64,000 bases of DNA, taken from the NCBI GenBank assembly GCA_036971475.1, contig JBAIZL010000425.1:3075001-3139000 (forward strand). Direction: 5' to 3'. The notes beneath the pieces were generated by a model, which saw nothing but the letters and a program-made list of their open reading frames with translations, did no database searches and was not told the origin of the DNA. Of this stretch, positions 24,286-37,713 are shown in pieces (position 1 is the first letter of the stretch; each line of letters starts with the position of its first letter). Origin of the DNA: Prosapia bicincta. Lineage: Eukaryota > Arthropoda > Insecta > Hemiptera > Cercopidae. The position numbers were made by a program, and so were the translations under genes.

Positions 24286-25763
24286 CACAACGGTAAAAGC
24301 TTAAAACACTTAACTCTAAATCTCACTACACGAAAATTCCTTATTGTTACCACTATGAAATGCTTTATAACCAATTACTAACTCTCATGGAGTATACTTT
24401 TGACGAAACGCATTAAGTTATACCGATTGAATTACTCTAAAGTCATTTCTCTATTTATCGTTGTTATCGTCGTGGTCAAATTAACTGTAGATTACTTATT
24501 CGTTAAATATACAAATAGCTTTTTGCAAAATTCTCAGAACTCGTGAATGGAAGATTCGAAAGCACTGTTCTTTCTAATACCTTTCTTTTTTATTATCATC
24601 AGAGACCACTGTCTAATTGGTGATTTTACAGGTTGCCGAAATTATATTTTCGTCGATTTTACAAACGAATAGTGTTCACGGAAAGTTTTAGTATTACGTT
24701 TAAAAATATTTTCTTCTTATATTAATTAGTTAAATTTTGAAACCAAGCGTCGCTGGTAATTATTTATATTATGATGCACCGTTAAATTTTGGAAACATAC
24801 AAAAGGTTGTACTAAACTGTCTTATGAATAAATAAAGCTATACTTTTTTATAATATTTATCCCTTTTAGGATGACCCTTTTTTTATATCGAAAAGTGGTC
24901 AATATTACAAAGATAATTTGGACTTAGCTAGGGAGAACAATTCACAACGGTAACAGTTAACTCTAAATATCACTACACATTTAGTAACGAATAGACTACT
25001 TTTTGCGACGATGTCGCCTTCATCAGTTCTTGCCTACTACTCAAGCACCCATGAGTAGTACCTAAGCACTGATGAAGGTGACATCGCCGTCGAAACTAGT
25101 TTGTTTTTAATAAACTAATGTGTAGTGATATTTAGAGTTAACTGTTACCGTTGTGAATTGTTCTCCCTAGCTAAGCCTAAATTATCTTTGTAATATTGAC
25201 CACTTTTCGATATAAAAAAAGGTCATCCTAAAAGGGATAAATATTATAAAAAATTGTAGCTGTATTTATCCATAAGACAGTTTAGTACAACCTTTTGTAT
25301 GTTTCCAAAATTTAACGGTGCATCGTAATATAAATAATTACCAGCGACGCTTGGTTTCAAAATTTAACAAATTAATATAAGAAGAAAATATTTTTAAACC
25401 TAATACTAAAACTTTCCGTGAACACAATTCGTTTGTAAAATCGACGAAAATATAATTTCGGCAACCTGTAAAATCACCAATTAGACTGTGGTCTCTGATG
25501 ATAATAAGAAAGAAAGGTATTAGAAAGAACAGTGCTTTCGAATCTTCCAGTCACGAGTTCTGAGAATTTTGCAAAAAGCTATTTGTATATTTAACGAATA
25601 AGTAATCTATAGTTAATTTGACCACAACGATAACGATAAATAGAGAAATGACTTTAGAGTAATTCATTTGGTATAACTTAATGCGTTTCGTTAAAAGTAA
25701 ACTCCATGAGAGTTAGTAATTGGTTATAAAGCATTTCATAGTGGTAACAATAAGGAATTTTCG
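24286..25763. repeat. 1.43-kb near-perfect palindrome (fold-back element)
   Basis: 24331-25045 is almost the exact reverse complement of 25048-25763. The centre lies in CTACTCAAGCACCCATGAGTAG. The block CACAACGGTAA...AACTCTAAATnTCACTACAC occurs just outside the left arm (24286-24330) and again inside it (24942-24985), so the left half looks like a terminal repeat in tandem phase. Hammerhead-like motifs lie near the centre on both strands. There is no coding content. The relation to the PLE 200 bp upstream is inferred from position and motif. Confidence 0.85.
25063..25107 (+). ncRNA. Hammerhead-ribozyme-like motif in the palindrome
   Basis: TAAGCA, CTGATGA (25069-25075), a hairpin AAGGTG-ACAT-CGCCGTC, GAA, the palindrome ACTAGT, T, then TGTTT pairing with AAGCA. 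The mirror copy on the minus strand near 25018-25029 has lost its GAAA box. Confidence 0.55.
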
Positions 25764-25799
25764 TTTTCATAATTTGGCAATTCTAAAAGTAAATCCTGG

Positions 25800-27770
25800 T
25801 AGCCCAGAACGGGTTCAAGCATTAAGGTATAAATGGTTACTACTTGAACTCATCGCTAGAGAAATAGTTGAAAACAAAAAAGGGTAGGATAATTTTAATT
25901 ACATGATTTATTATAGCTCAAACCAAAGATGAATTAAAGAAACGTTAGGATTAAACTGCTAACAGTGTGCGTAAACAACTATAACTATATGTAGACGATT
26001 TAATAGTAAAATTTATTCTTCTATATTTTACAATCATATAGTTCTTGAAAATATTGTACTAATATATATAAATTATTATATACCATGATGTCATTTTCAG
26101 GAATGGTAACAAGTGATACCAGAAGAAATAAATATCTATTACTTTACCACGAGTAATACAAACTGGAAGGAATGCTAATTGCACGAATCGTAGAGTCGAT
26201 AATTTAGAGAAAATATTGTATAAATGTCTGCTTCATATATTTGTCTTTAGTCAACAATCTACACCATAGAAATTGATCTTAATAAAATGAAGAGTGCTTT
26301 GAAAACCAACAGTTTCTTCCTTTTGTACACAGGCGTGACAAACGAACGGAGGTTAAGAAAGAAAAAGTCCTAACAAAATAAGCAAGTGTGTATAAGTTGA
26401 GAAATACGCCTGTCGGAAATATCTTTAGAGTTTAAATCAACTTTACCCAAGAACTAACAAATATAGGACTCTCCGCTGAATGATGTTTGCTAGTAGGAAA
26501 AATCAATCCATTACAGTGAGAGCGCATCAGAAAACAATCAAGTTGAGTCGGAGAAGAAAACTGTAGAAGTCTGATTTGATTTGAAGCAATGGAGTGGGGT
26601 GTGACAAAGGAATCAAAATGATGACGGAGAAAGCTGAAGACAGATGACTCTAAAGTAAACTATAGGGAGAAACTATTTTCACTTGCAAAACGATTTCTTC
26701 AGCAGTCATGTGCTTTAAACTGTATACATTATCATTTAGCTTTAGCAAAGTGATTTGTTAAGTTTATAAGTTTTTTTTAGACGTACGAATTCTATTATAA
26801 GAACTTATAGAATATTGATTGTTTTAACATAAATATTACAATTAAATATGTTCTGTATTAAATGTTACAATGCCCCGTATTGAAAGTTTGTTCCACTAAC
26901 CAGCAATACTGAATAAGCGCCTATAAAAATGCCCAGTAAAATAGCAAAACTGACGGTGTATGAAATATAATATTATTTATAATAAATTTTATGTAATATA
27001 AATATAATATAAAATTTATTATATATAATAAATATAAATATATTCACACATATTTTATGAGTTTTTTATACGTTTGATTACATTTTATTATTTACATATG
27101 TTATATTTAATAATAGTTGAAATAATATTGTATTATAATATGAATTTTATAAACCGAATAAACAAACTTCATGAACACATTTTACTTTTCAAAATTATAA
27201 AGACGCCGTAAAAATAAAGTAAATGTACAAGTATTAGAGATAACTAGAAATTTAAAATGTAAGGACATATCTTGTTACGAGAAGATAATTTGAACAGCGG
27301 TGATAAAAGGAAACTGAACTGTCGAAAAATCACCAGGGAAACAGTGCTCCTTTGGAAGTTTACGTAATTGTATGGCGTGTGCTGCGCTCTAGTGAGATCT
27401 GAAACAGTTGTTTAGCTAAGCATGCAAATGAAGCACATTTTCATCCAAGAGTTCTACCCTCAGAGGCTTCTAAACATCTTGATAGCAGAAATGTTATGTT
27501 TCGTATAAAATGTTAATGTACAATTTTTAGAAGTCAGTAATATCAAAAAGAGAGCTTAAACATTATTAAAAACAAAAAAAGCCTTAAACTTTAAACAAAA
27601 ATGTCGAATATGTAAATGACTTTTAATAGCAAATGTTACTGGTAATAAAGTTTTATTATGTCGGTCTCAATATAGTTAATTTACAAACATTTTGTAAGAA
27701 TGATCAACATTAGCCTAAATATCCTGGGTTCATTTTCTTCATAGACTAATTTTAGAGCAATCATTAAATC
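25800..27770. other. Intronic AT-rich DNA, no recognisable gene
   Basis: No long frame or known motif. The sequence is very AT-rich around 26960-27140. Confidence 0.4.
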
Positions 27771-27779
27771 ATCATAGTT

Positions 27780-28440
27780 AATTTTTTCCATTAGGTCACA
27801 CTCTCCTGGTATACATCTTGCACAAATTTCCAGTCGTTAATAAATTACGTTTTCATTCATCCAATCAATTTGAAATAATTTTTAAAAACCTATAGTGCAT
27901 GACAATTGATGTTCATAAAGTTGAAAAAAAATGTATTCAATAATTAAATTATTAAAATTGGGGAGAGGGGTCTAGTTTGGATTCGAACTGAGTATCTTCA
28001 TGTTCGAAGCTCAGTGTTTTTTGGCACTGAGCCAACTTTCCATAGCTAGGTATGAATTTCTTTAAGATCTATTTGAAAAACCTCTATTTACATTATATTT
28101 ACCTCAACTTTAAAATGTTGCAATGGTTACCACACAATATCATAAATAATGCTCTAGGATTAAAAGTGAATGGAAAGAATAAAATAAACAAACTGGATTA
28201 ACGTTATCGAACCTTGCTTTCTAAACGGACATTGCGAAAGGAAAGCAAAAAGAAACTACAACACAATGCAAGCGACGAAAAAAAGCGTATAAATAGTAAC
28301 AAATAAAAATAATAGTCCAACACCATATATTAATTATAATTATAAAATATAAAGAAACTAAAATTAAAATCCTTCTCTGTTGATTTATAAAACTTATAAT
28401 TTATGAATTGACAAGTTTTTTAAAATATCACTTGTTTTAA
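27780..28440 (-). repeat. tRNA-derived SINE-like element, copy B
   Basis: The whole stretch aligns in the same order with 62080-62780, including CACACTCTCCTG, GACAATTGATGTT, GTATCTTCATGTTCGA, GGCACTGAGCCAACTTTCC, TAACGTTATCGAACCTTGC and AAGCGTATAAATAGTAAC. On the minus strand 28034-27979 forms an A box (TGGCTCAGTGC) and B box (AGTTCGAATCC) about 45 nt apart. The element is therefore longer than a simple SINE: about 300 nt upstream and 190 nt downstream of the tRNA-like part are shared. Confidence 0.8.
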
Positions 28441-28609
28441 TTATTTACTTGAAAATAAACACTCACAAACATACTTAGTCAAACAAACCAACGCCTAAAT
28501 AATAAACCTAATAACCCAAATACAAACACACAACACGACAATTCCATAAAATAATCCCATAAATAACACACAGATCATCCAAAATCCACAATCTAACCAT
28601 TACACTACG

Positions 28610-29125
28610 AAAATACAACTACAAAATAGCCTACGCCACACACAACACTCTTAATAAACAGTTTAAACACAACAACAAAATTAACGACATTTACAACGCC
28701 GCTGGAGCTTACAAACTAACTTGCAGTTCATGCCCCAGTTTTTACATAGGCCAGACAGGGAGGTCCTTCTACACACGTTACCAAGAACATATAAAGCACT
28801 AACAAACAATAACTACCAATCAAATTTCGCCGATCATATCAATTCCACAAAACATGTCTACATAGACATAACATCTAGCCTAAAAATTCTTCATAAACAA
28901 CACAGAAATAACCAACGCTACACAACCGAACAGTACGAAATATACAGACACTTCAAACTACACCCTACACACATACTCAATACACGATTACATTACAACT
29001 CACACGCACTTTTTGACACCATAACACCTAATACTCACAAAATACACCCACACCACCATAATATAACACCCCACCCTAATACCCCAACCTACGAAAACCA
29101 TGTGATCAGTTACGGTCTGAGTTGA
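28610..29125 (+). pseudogene. Penelope-like element relic, GIY-YIG endonuclease end
   Basis: Plus-strand frames read KIAYATHNTLNKQF, then AGAYKLTCSSCPSFYIGQTG and RSFYTRYQEHIK. After a one-base frame change near 28795 they read SNFADHINSTKH, then TTEQYEIYRHFK. This is the CxxC plus GIY-YIG endonuclease that ends PLE proteins. It differs from the PLE at 21.5-23.8 kb in sequence and in a C-rich base composition on this strand, so it is another lineage. The RT part is missing. The SINE-like block at 28370-28440 is partly repeated at 29270-29350, just past this insert. Confidence 0.75.
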
Positions 29126-29360
29126 CAATGGGACACATCTCCCAAAACGGCCGTCCTCAACAAATACAAGTAAGTGCTACTATAGGTAAGTTTGTATATA
29201 TTAGTGAAAACTAGTAGCACACGTGAAGATGGAATCAGCAAATATTTACATTGATTTTATTTATTTAATAAAAAGTAACTATAATAAAATTTATCTTTGT
29301 TGATCTTAGTAGGGGAATTGACTTTAAAACTGTTTTTACACTACTTGTTATTATTTATCT
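29126..29360 (+). repeat. 3' region of the PLE relic and flanking repeat
   Basis: It contains CGTGAAGATGGAATCAGC near 29222, a possible decayed hammerhead-like start, followed by a block (29276-29350) resembling the end of the SINE-like repeat. Confidence 0.4.
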
Positions 29361-29369
29361 TCGTTGAAT

Positions 29370-32300
29370 TGTTCTGACAACTAGCTAGGCACTAATTATA
29401 TAGATTAAAATTTAACTTAGTAGAGAATATTTAGATCAAGTAACAAATATGTCCAAAGTTTTGTTGACGGTATAGACTAATTCCTTCTTAATAAAAATAT
29501 TTATCACCATCTTGACTATTAACAAACAATGAATGGTTATAAAGCTTGACCAAAACAGTTATAGATACTTTAAGAATGAAACTTTTGTTAAAGTTCTTCG
29601 TCAGTTATTTGAAATACCTCTTTTATTATCTAGAAACCATTTTATTTCGTGCTCTTTGTTTAAATGAAATAGCATTAATTCAGAAATATACTTTAACAGC
29701 TGGAAAAATGTTACGTCTGTATACAACTCCAGGTAATATTAACGTATAAAATTGTTTTTATTATATTGCTTAATTTACAGTCGACCAGATTGTAATGGAA
29801 AAAGGAAAGTATGCAATTACGCCTTTGAAATCTTGATTGTTTGGAAACTCTAGCCCCATGAAAAGAGATTGGAAAGCAAATTGGTCGGCAACCAATTTTA
29901 GTAAAAAAAAAACAATCTCCGATTAGGTAAACATCAGGTCAATGAGTCGGTTCCACTTTAGCGAAAACATGTTTTGAGCGTAGTCTATTTGTTAAGGCGT
30001 TGAATCTACAAAAAAGGTTTAACTAACAAGAGACACTAGTTTTGTGTTTTTAAATTGGAATCTGATTCAGACATGAATTGAAGAGTAATAGATTGTTCAG
30101 AGAGTGATGGGTTTACGTTAGTAATAAACAAACTGAATGTTTACCTATTTATATTTAAATCATTTTCATATTTAAACTTTCTAAGCGGCGGTTTTATGTT
30201 CATGAATAAATAAAACATCATAAAAAACTTGAATATTGTGTGTTGAATAATTTATAACGGCAGTAATTACAAATTGATTATGGTAATACACGTTTAGTGC
30301 TTAAATAGAAATGTATTTAAAGACGTAAAGTGTTGTTATGTTTTAACAATATCTTGTTTCAAAGTAATAAACTTGGAAAGCTTTTTGAAAACGTTTCTAG
30401 CACACAGTAAGTTCTTGTACATGCATATATTAATAGACTAAAAGTTATATGTGTCTATAAGTGCCAAAGTTTTATTTGGCATTTTGCCACACAATCGCTG
30501 AAATGTTCTCCAGTTCAGTAAACGTTTTATAGTTTGTTCATTATACAGTAAATAATATAGATACTGGGATGAAGTTTTCTGTGTATAAATGAAAACTCAC
30601 AAATAATTTCAAACGTTTTATACAGATTTTCACTACGCGTGATGTAAAATTTACTAAATAAAGAAAGATTTTAGTTATAAAGATGTTAGATTTTAGCATT
30701 ACTATCCTAACATAAAAAACCAACCAATTAATGTTTTATTTAATTAACAGTGAGGAGGTTGTTACGTAACATTTAATAAGGTTTAAATAAGTTCCTACAA
30801 ATTTGTAGAATTTCAATGGAATATTTCTTCTTCTGAGACAAGTTAATTGAAGGAGAAAATATTAAAATGTTTTACTTTATATACGCTAAAAAGTCCATAT
30901 TTACTTTAAGAGTAAAAAGAAATTAGTACTTGAATATAAAGTCCTTAGTTTTGTCCATTTACTGCTTCATCACCTACATTCTCAAAGTAGATGTAGGTAC
31001 GAAAAATATGCTCTTTGCGCCCATTAAATGTTTCTTTTTTATCTTAATAGATTTACAATTATGTAACTAGTTTAAAAACAAAAACAAAAATTCCCTCAAA
31101 TCACCTGGATCGCGATTTAATGAAATCGGTCTCACCGTGGCCTCACGAGAAGCCACTGATGAGTAGGCTACATATCCAAGTTACGTAATTAATTATCACC
31201 GTAATAGTCCTATTATTTATCATTGTAACATTAGTCATAGTCTGGGTTTGTTCTCCAAAACTAGTGTCAATTAAATATATCACTAAATATTACTTCATTC
31301 ATTTTAAAATGTATTCAATCTTGTATAAGAAAATGATCATTTTATTACATAAGCATTACATTAATCCAGGCATTCACATGACGTACTAATAAAGAAATTT
31401 AATAATTTTTATACAGCTGTGACAAATAATATACTTAATAAAAATAGTTTGACTGAAAATTGGAATAGTTTTAAAAAAATATATGTTTAATATCACAAGC
31501 CATCTTGAACATTTTGAAAATATATTTTTAAATTTGTTTTTTATATCACGAAAAGTAAAATATTAACTTAGTTTTAAAGCTTTTAAAATCATATAATGTT
31601 CAGACAGCTTTTCAGTTTGTAAATTACAAAAGGCTGCTACAAAGTTTAATACTGTAACACCCACAGGGATTTTATATTTATTCAGCTACTCCTACTAACA
31701 GCATACTATCAATCATTACACTGTTGTATCTTAATTGCATATACTGCGCCTGAACGACAATATATTACTATTTGAAGACTACAGGAACAGATATTGTATA
31801 ATTTATTGAGCTAGGTCTGCAAACAACAATGGGCTTCAGTGTATAATTTAGGAAATAAAATGTTCCTACTATTGAATCTAGAAAATATCTACTTTTAGTA
31901 ATTTGTTAAAAAAAGCTGTAATATTATAGAAATATTGGCAAGGTTGTATAGGTTATATTAAATGTAAAACCCCTGACTAATAATAAATACATATCAAATT
32001 AGAAAATATTACAAAATACAACCAAATATTTCCAACTTTATTTTATCATTATTAAATTTTACCACTAAATTTCCTTGTTCCAGCTAAATGTATCATTTGA
32101 AGACGTTCATTGATTTGAAAAAAAATTTGTCTAGTGCATGTTTTTATTACAGGTTATGAAAATAAATAAAGATACATTATCTAGAACATATTTTATTTTT
32201 CAGATATCTGTACAGTTCATCTTTAATTTAATAGGTTTCAATGTTTTTTAGGATAAAAATATTCTTAGGCTGTTATTAAGTAACTAATTTAAATTCAGAG

Positions 32301-32950
32301 TATGAAAAATATGAGTTTTTATGAGCTCAAGTTCTACATTTGTTATATATTTCAATTATAGTTATGCAATATTCCAAATTTCAAGTATATAATATGTAAA
32401 TTCTTGAATATTAAAATATGAAAATAATTAAACTAAAATAATTATTAAAAATTTAACTGTAAATTTATTTGAACGTGATAATTTAAATAAAATTCCTGTA
32501 AATAATAAGAAATATGCAGGGTATGTATAATAGTATATACAGGTTAAACACAAATGGCTGGAGAATGTTTCTCCTATATAAAAGAGAATCAAATGAAATG
32601 TTAAGAATGCATAACAGGGTTTTCTGATAGTTTTCAACAAACGCCATAAATTTAAAACGAAATAGGACAAGAAATAATAATGACAGGAAGTGAATACCGG
32701 ATACGAAGTGTAGTAAATGAAAAATCAGTTGGTCCAGATTAATTAAAATCATGATGAGGCTTGGAAAATACTTCTACTAAACCTTCTTAACAAAGGTTAT
32801 GAAACAGAAACGAAAATACGCAAAATCTTCCGAAGCTTTACAGCCTTCCGCAGACGTCCTTACATTATAACATGTATCGCCTCCAATATTTGAGCTTAAT
32901 ATTAATGACTATAAAACAAATTTCCCGATTATTTAAAATGCGCAACCAGG
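29370..32950. other. Intronic AT-rich DNA, no recognisable gene
   Basis: Frames at 29546-29749, 30541-30723 and 32428-32752 are low-complexity hydrophobic translations of AT-rich DNA with no known motif. Confidence 0.4.
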
Positions 32951-33019
32951 ATGACAAATATTGACAAAAGGAGATGAAATATCCGAAAATTTAAAAAAAT
33001 TTTAGGAATCTAAATGGAC

Positions 33020-33480
33020 AATAATAGTGGGGTACAGACATAAAGGCCCTATTGGAAATGTAAGATAAACATTCAAAAAATAAATGGTTCCTAGCAGAGA
33101 CCTATTTGTGCGGGCAATTTTTAAAGAAAATAAATATCACGCATTTTTCAATCTGCTTTAAGGTTACAAGGTTAGACGTTAGTGATTAGACATGAAAACA
33201 GCAATTAGAATTTGGTGTTACAGAAGACAATAAATTGTAGTGGGTTTAAAGACCTACGAATGCTGCAGTTATAGCAATGTTAGAAAGAAACTAGGAAATC
33301 TAGGAAAATATTAAAACAATATGATAACATTGGAGGGTAGGCCTAATACTAGACGAGACAAATGTGTGTATTATGTAGCCTAACAATGTTATGTAAAACA
33401 TCGTTAAAAACATGAGAAAGAAGACACAATTTAAGGTTGACTGCGACCCATTGTACGAATTGAGAGCAGCTGCCAATAAA
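33020..33480 (+). pseudogene. LINE 3'-end relic
   Basis: Broken frames read AIRIWCYRRQ, resembling the AFEMWCYRRMLRI segment near the end of endonuclease-RT LINEs, and then LEGRPNTRRDKC, resembling LEGKRxRGRPR. Stops interrupt it throughout. No RT core was found. Confidence 0.45.
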
Positions 33481-33489
33481 GTGATGTAG

Positions 33490-34380
33490 TTTTAAGCTTT
33501 TTTTTGAAAAAAAGTTTCTCAAAATCGTGCCTTTTTTTGCTTATTTAAAGCGGTGACCCTAGATAGCAAGATTCAACATTTGGATCAAACGATTCCCACC
33601 AACTTAAAACTCTCTTTCTTATTATCATTGCTAATGCTATTGTAGAAATTTCCGGTAATGTTTGTTGGTTTATCTAAAGTTTCAAAGGCAGTTTCTGGAA
33701 ATTGTTATGAGTGACCTGACTCTACTACAATGCTTTTTTAGTTAGTTTATAATTTTGATAGTTTAATATCAAATTTAAATTAATTTTATGGTTTATATTT
33801 AAAAATAACTAAATTTTCAATGCACTCGTGTCCTAAACAATATTTCATCATAGCTAGAAATACATGAAAAATGTCTAACGTTGTCGATACTTACGAATTT
33901 GTAGAAAGAAGGAAAAATAGACAAACATTTATTATTTATTTTTGAAGTTTGGAAATACTAGACTAGTAATAACTCAAAGAACAAGGATTATCTGATTGTC
34001 AGAAGCCTTACTAATATTTATTAAACGTTCAAAAGTCCACATTTGATATGATTTTAGTCCTGGCTCTGAAATGAGTGTTTTAGTTTACAAATTCCTCAGG
34101 AAGTGAATAAATAAATTATAAAAATCAGTAATAAAGAAATTATCAATTTTTCCATTTAGTATTATATATCTCAACCAGTAAGTGATAAAAATAGGTTTAA
34201 TAGTAATCAGGTAAATAGTAGATCAGTAGTGACAGAAAATGGTTTAATATTCTAAAATCTAATATTAAATTTTGTACACATCGTCAAACTTATTACAAAT
34301 AAATTTCAAAAAATATAAATTTTAGTAAACAAATTCCTTTGATAATAATTACCAAAAATGAAATCTTTCTATAAAAAAAC
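33490..34380. other. Intronic DNA, nothing recognised
   Basis: AT-rich with no motif seen. Confidence 0.4.
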
Positions 34381-34383
34381 ATG

Positions 34384-34385
<2 letters not shown>

Positions 34386-34448
<63 letters not shown>
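34386..34448. repeat. (TA)n microsatellite
   Basis: TA run with a small CATATA start. Confidence 0.95.
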
Positions 34449-34452
<4 letters not shown>

Positions 34453-34599
34453 GTACTGATAAAACTGTAATTTGTAGAAGAACTAGTAATAAGTAAGTTT
34501 AGCAGTATATAGATAGAAATAAGTGATAAGCAGAGAAGAAATAAGTAAAAGTGAGCAGTATATAGTCAGGAAATGATTCAATTAAGTAGTTTCAATTTG

Positions 34600-34731
<132 letters not shown>

Positions 34732-35089
34732 CCTGACCCAAATTCTGGTGAGGAGCGTCAGGTAGACAGGGGGAGGACCATGTCGAGTTAAAGAGAAAAA
34801 TCTCTAAAAATGCAGTAAAAGCACCCCCAGTCAACACCTGCAACTTGCGAATTTTCAAGAAGACACCATCCTAACTAATGAGAAAGCTAAGAAAGAAACG
34901 GGGAGTTAAAAAATGAGCAGCATAATATAGACAATGAAACTGAAGAGGCGAAGAAACCCGCACGAAAACTATCCAAACGGAACAGGAGAGGATTTAGTTA
35001 CAATTCAAAATTCAAAGTAGAGAACTAATTTGGTTACATTTTCTATATTAAAAGAAGAGGGTAAAGTCTGTAAGTAAAAAGGAAGTGAT

Positions 35090-35350
35090 AATAAGTGATG
35101 GAGATTATTACTAAGTAATATTAAGTGAGGAAGATAATTAGTAAGTGGTATTGAGTGAGGGGGATATTTAAGGAAATCCAAGTTATTTACGTTATAGAAG
35201 CATTGGAGTGAATGGGAATGTGAAGTTAAGTGAGGGAAATGTTAGTAAGTGGTATTGAGTGAGGGGGATATGTAAGGAAATCCAAGTTATTTACGTTATA
35301 GAAGCATTGGAGTGAATGAGAATGTGAAGTTAAGTGAGGGAAATATTAGT
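35090..35350. repeat. 104-bp tandem duplication in a degenerate AAGTGAGG minisatellite
   Basis: 35141-35244 and 35245-35348 are nearly identical (GTAAGTGGTATTGAGTGAGG to GTTAAGTGAGGGAAAT). The units before them are shorter degenerate AAGTGATGG/AAGTGAGGA repeats. Confidence 0.9.
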
Positions 35351-35359
35351 AAGAGCATG

Positions 35360-37130
35360 GGTGGTAAAGCGAAATGAAGCAAGAAATCAACGCAATAAAT
35401 TGGAGTCATTAACTATAAGTAATTATTTATATTAAATTCACCAACTCTTTATAGTAAAAAGTTAAGAATTCTCCTAGTAAAGGAGTTATTGTAAAAAAAC
35501 AACTAGCCGTGCATTATTCAGATTCCCTTATGGTCAAAGATCCTGTAGAACGTCTTTAAGAGTAGAGGTATGTTATAACATATATATAACTTGCGCGTTT
35601 ATGTACTTCAACAAGAATCTTAATAGGTATATACTTTAAGTACATTAAAATGTGATAAGAGAATACAATAAAAAATGTGTTTGTTTGTGAGAGAGAGAGA
35701 GAGAGAAAGAGAGAGAGGTAGAGAATTTTACACATAATTTGTGTAATATTCACACCAGATTAAATTACACACTCGCAGGAAACAGGAATCAAGACACGAT
35801 ATTTAACAAGGCGCTACGTAGGCAATTTAAAATCATTCTAGCATAGAACTATACAAAAATGAAATATGAAGCAAAACATGTAAAAATAACTTCTTTATAC
35901 GACACCTTCAATAGACGTTACAATTCTAATTCACCTACAAGAAACAAAATATATATTCACTTGCTTATGTGACAAAATAACCAATTGTTATACATAAATA
36001 TTAAGTTATATACAAAAAATATTAAGTTATAAATTTTAGTGAAAAATATTTGTAAATAAATTTATCTTACTAAAAATAACTCAATAAATCAAAATAATCT
36101 CAATCTAAACAAAAGTTATCATTTACCTAAATAACAAGAAATACAATTTTGTTAAACTATTGTGCATTTTCTCATATAAACGCGATGGTTTGATGAATTT
36201 GAAAACAACTTTATTATAATATTTACGATTTTCCGTTTCCGTTTTATTTTTAAACTGATATCTCACTACTATTCTTCTTCACTTGCACATCAATAGACGT
36301 TTGGGTGCTTCATTTTCTTATCTAAACCATAAATATATTCCACTGACCCTTTCGCAACCCCATTTCTAAACAGACATACAAAGCGAGACCCATCTTTATG
36401 ATCCTGCTAGGAAGTAACGATTTCACGGATAAGAATTTACAAGCCTATGCTGAGGAGCTTCTTCACCTGCTTTAAAAACATTTATCACCATTATGTTAAA
36501 TGCACATAGTTGATTATTATTAAATTTCTAAATTTAATCTTATTATAGTGTTACTAATTAAGGGCTATTTACTTTGAATTTTAATTAAATTTGTATAAAC
36601 ACAAAACGAATTAGAAAATCCCTTAAAAGTTGTTAAATTCAGATGTGATATTGTTTTTGTTTAGTCGAAGATTGTTAGAACTTCGACAAATCCCGTTATC
36701 ACAAGTTGTAAAATAGTTTCAATAATTATTGCTGATGAAATTATTCATTTATTAAAATAATTAATTTTAAAACAAGTCTAAATATTTTTGTTTTTATTGA
36801 AATTTTTCTTCGCGTGATTTCAAATAAAATAAAATGAATAAAATAAAAGTAAAATGAAGTTCAATAAAATCCAAAATTTGATATATTTGACAAACAAATG
36901 ATTCACGCATATTGTTTCCTAAAAAATATCAGTTTAATTAAAACATTTATACGTATTTAATTTCCTGTTAATCACTACTTTAGTTGATTGTTTAAAAAAA
37001 ATTACTTCAATGCCATAGATATTTTAATAACCAAGCTGCCATCATTAGTGACGCGTGAATATCGTCAGTGAGTGTTTTTCCCTATTAAAACTGTTTGAGA
37101 AAAATAATTATTTTACTTAAATAAGTTTAC
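35360..37130. other. Intronic DNA next to the KCC exon
   Basis: It holds a short GA array at 35688-35717 and otherwise AT-rich sequence without recognisable genes. Confidence 0.4.
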
Positions 37131-37134
37131 TTAC

Positions 37135-37214
37135 TGAGTAGAGATAGAGGTTTGTCTCAAACCCCGACATTTTGTCTTTGTCGGTAACAAAAGGCTGATC
37201 GTCAGTGCCATCTC
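37135..37214 (-). CDS. kcc: K-Cl cotransporter (KCC), N-terminal cytosolic exon
   Basis: This 80-nt exon encodes (x)DGTDDQPFVTDKDKMSG followed by FETNLYLYS. It lies between an acceptor, TTTCCAG ending at 37215, and a donor, GTAAGT at 37134-37129. It starts with two bases that complete a codon and ends in phase 0, matching the phase-0 start of the exon at 811. Joined, the two read [15 protein letters not shown], which matches the conserved NLxLaeEEmeeRP segment just before the KCC membrane domain. The residue at the junction is Ser, where I recall Glu in relatives. The exon encodes part of the cytosolic N-terminus. Earlier N-terminal exons were not recognised between here and 64000. Confidence 0.85.
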
Positions 37215-37713
37215 CTGGAAACAAATAAAAACACACATTAATAAAACTACAAATTATCTGAAAGTTACGTTTATAAAATAAGCTATTGTATTAAATACAA
37301 ATATTTAATACTGTTTAAATAATTGGTTAATAGCATAACGCTTCGTAGTATGACGGTGATGCTGAAGACAGACTCACTATTTCTTTTTCAAATAAAATTT
37401 AGTTCATGGGTTTATTGTACAAGCCGATTGGAGAAACTTTAAAGTTCTAATTAAATCAATTAATGATTAGGCGAGAATAATATTCAAGTAGTTTTATAAA
37501 AAAAAACGTAGCAAAACGTTTTTCATAAATCTACTAAACTTATCGTCAATTGGTTTAATAGAACAAAAATAAGATTAAAAGCATTTCTTAGCAAAATTAA
37601 TTAACTTTAACTGGTTATAGAAATGTTACTGTAGTTAGAGAATAATAGATAAGATTTTCTTAAAGCTATTATTCTAGGTTTAGTCTATATAAACTGTTTT
37701 TTTTCGGTTAAAC
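37215..37713. other. DNA upstream of the KCC exon, nothing recognised
   Basis: A polypyrimidine tract and AG end at 37215 on the minus strand; nothing else seen. Confidence 0.4.

Noticed and set aside
31100..31180. CTGATGA box near 31156
   Set aside because: No GAAA box or closing stem follows, so it is not counted with the hammerhead-like motifs.
34732..35060. Possible LINE coding sequence after the (TA)n tract
   Set aside because: Somewhat GC-richer sequence, but no RT or endonuclease motif could be read in any frame.
35090..35350. CRISPR-like array
   Set aside because: The duplicated units are directly adjacent without spacers, and the genome is eukaryotic.
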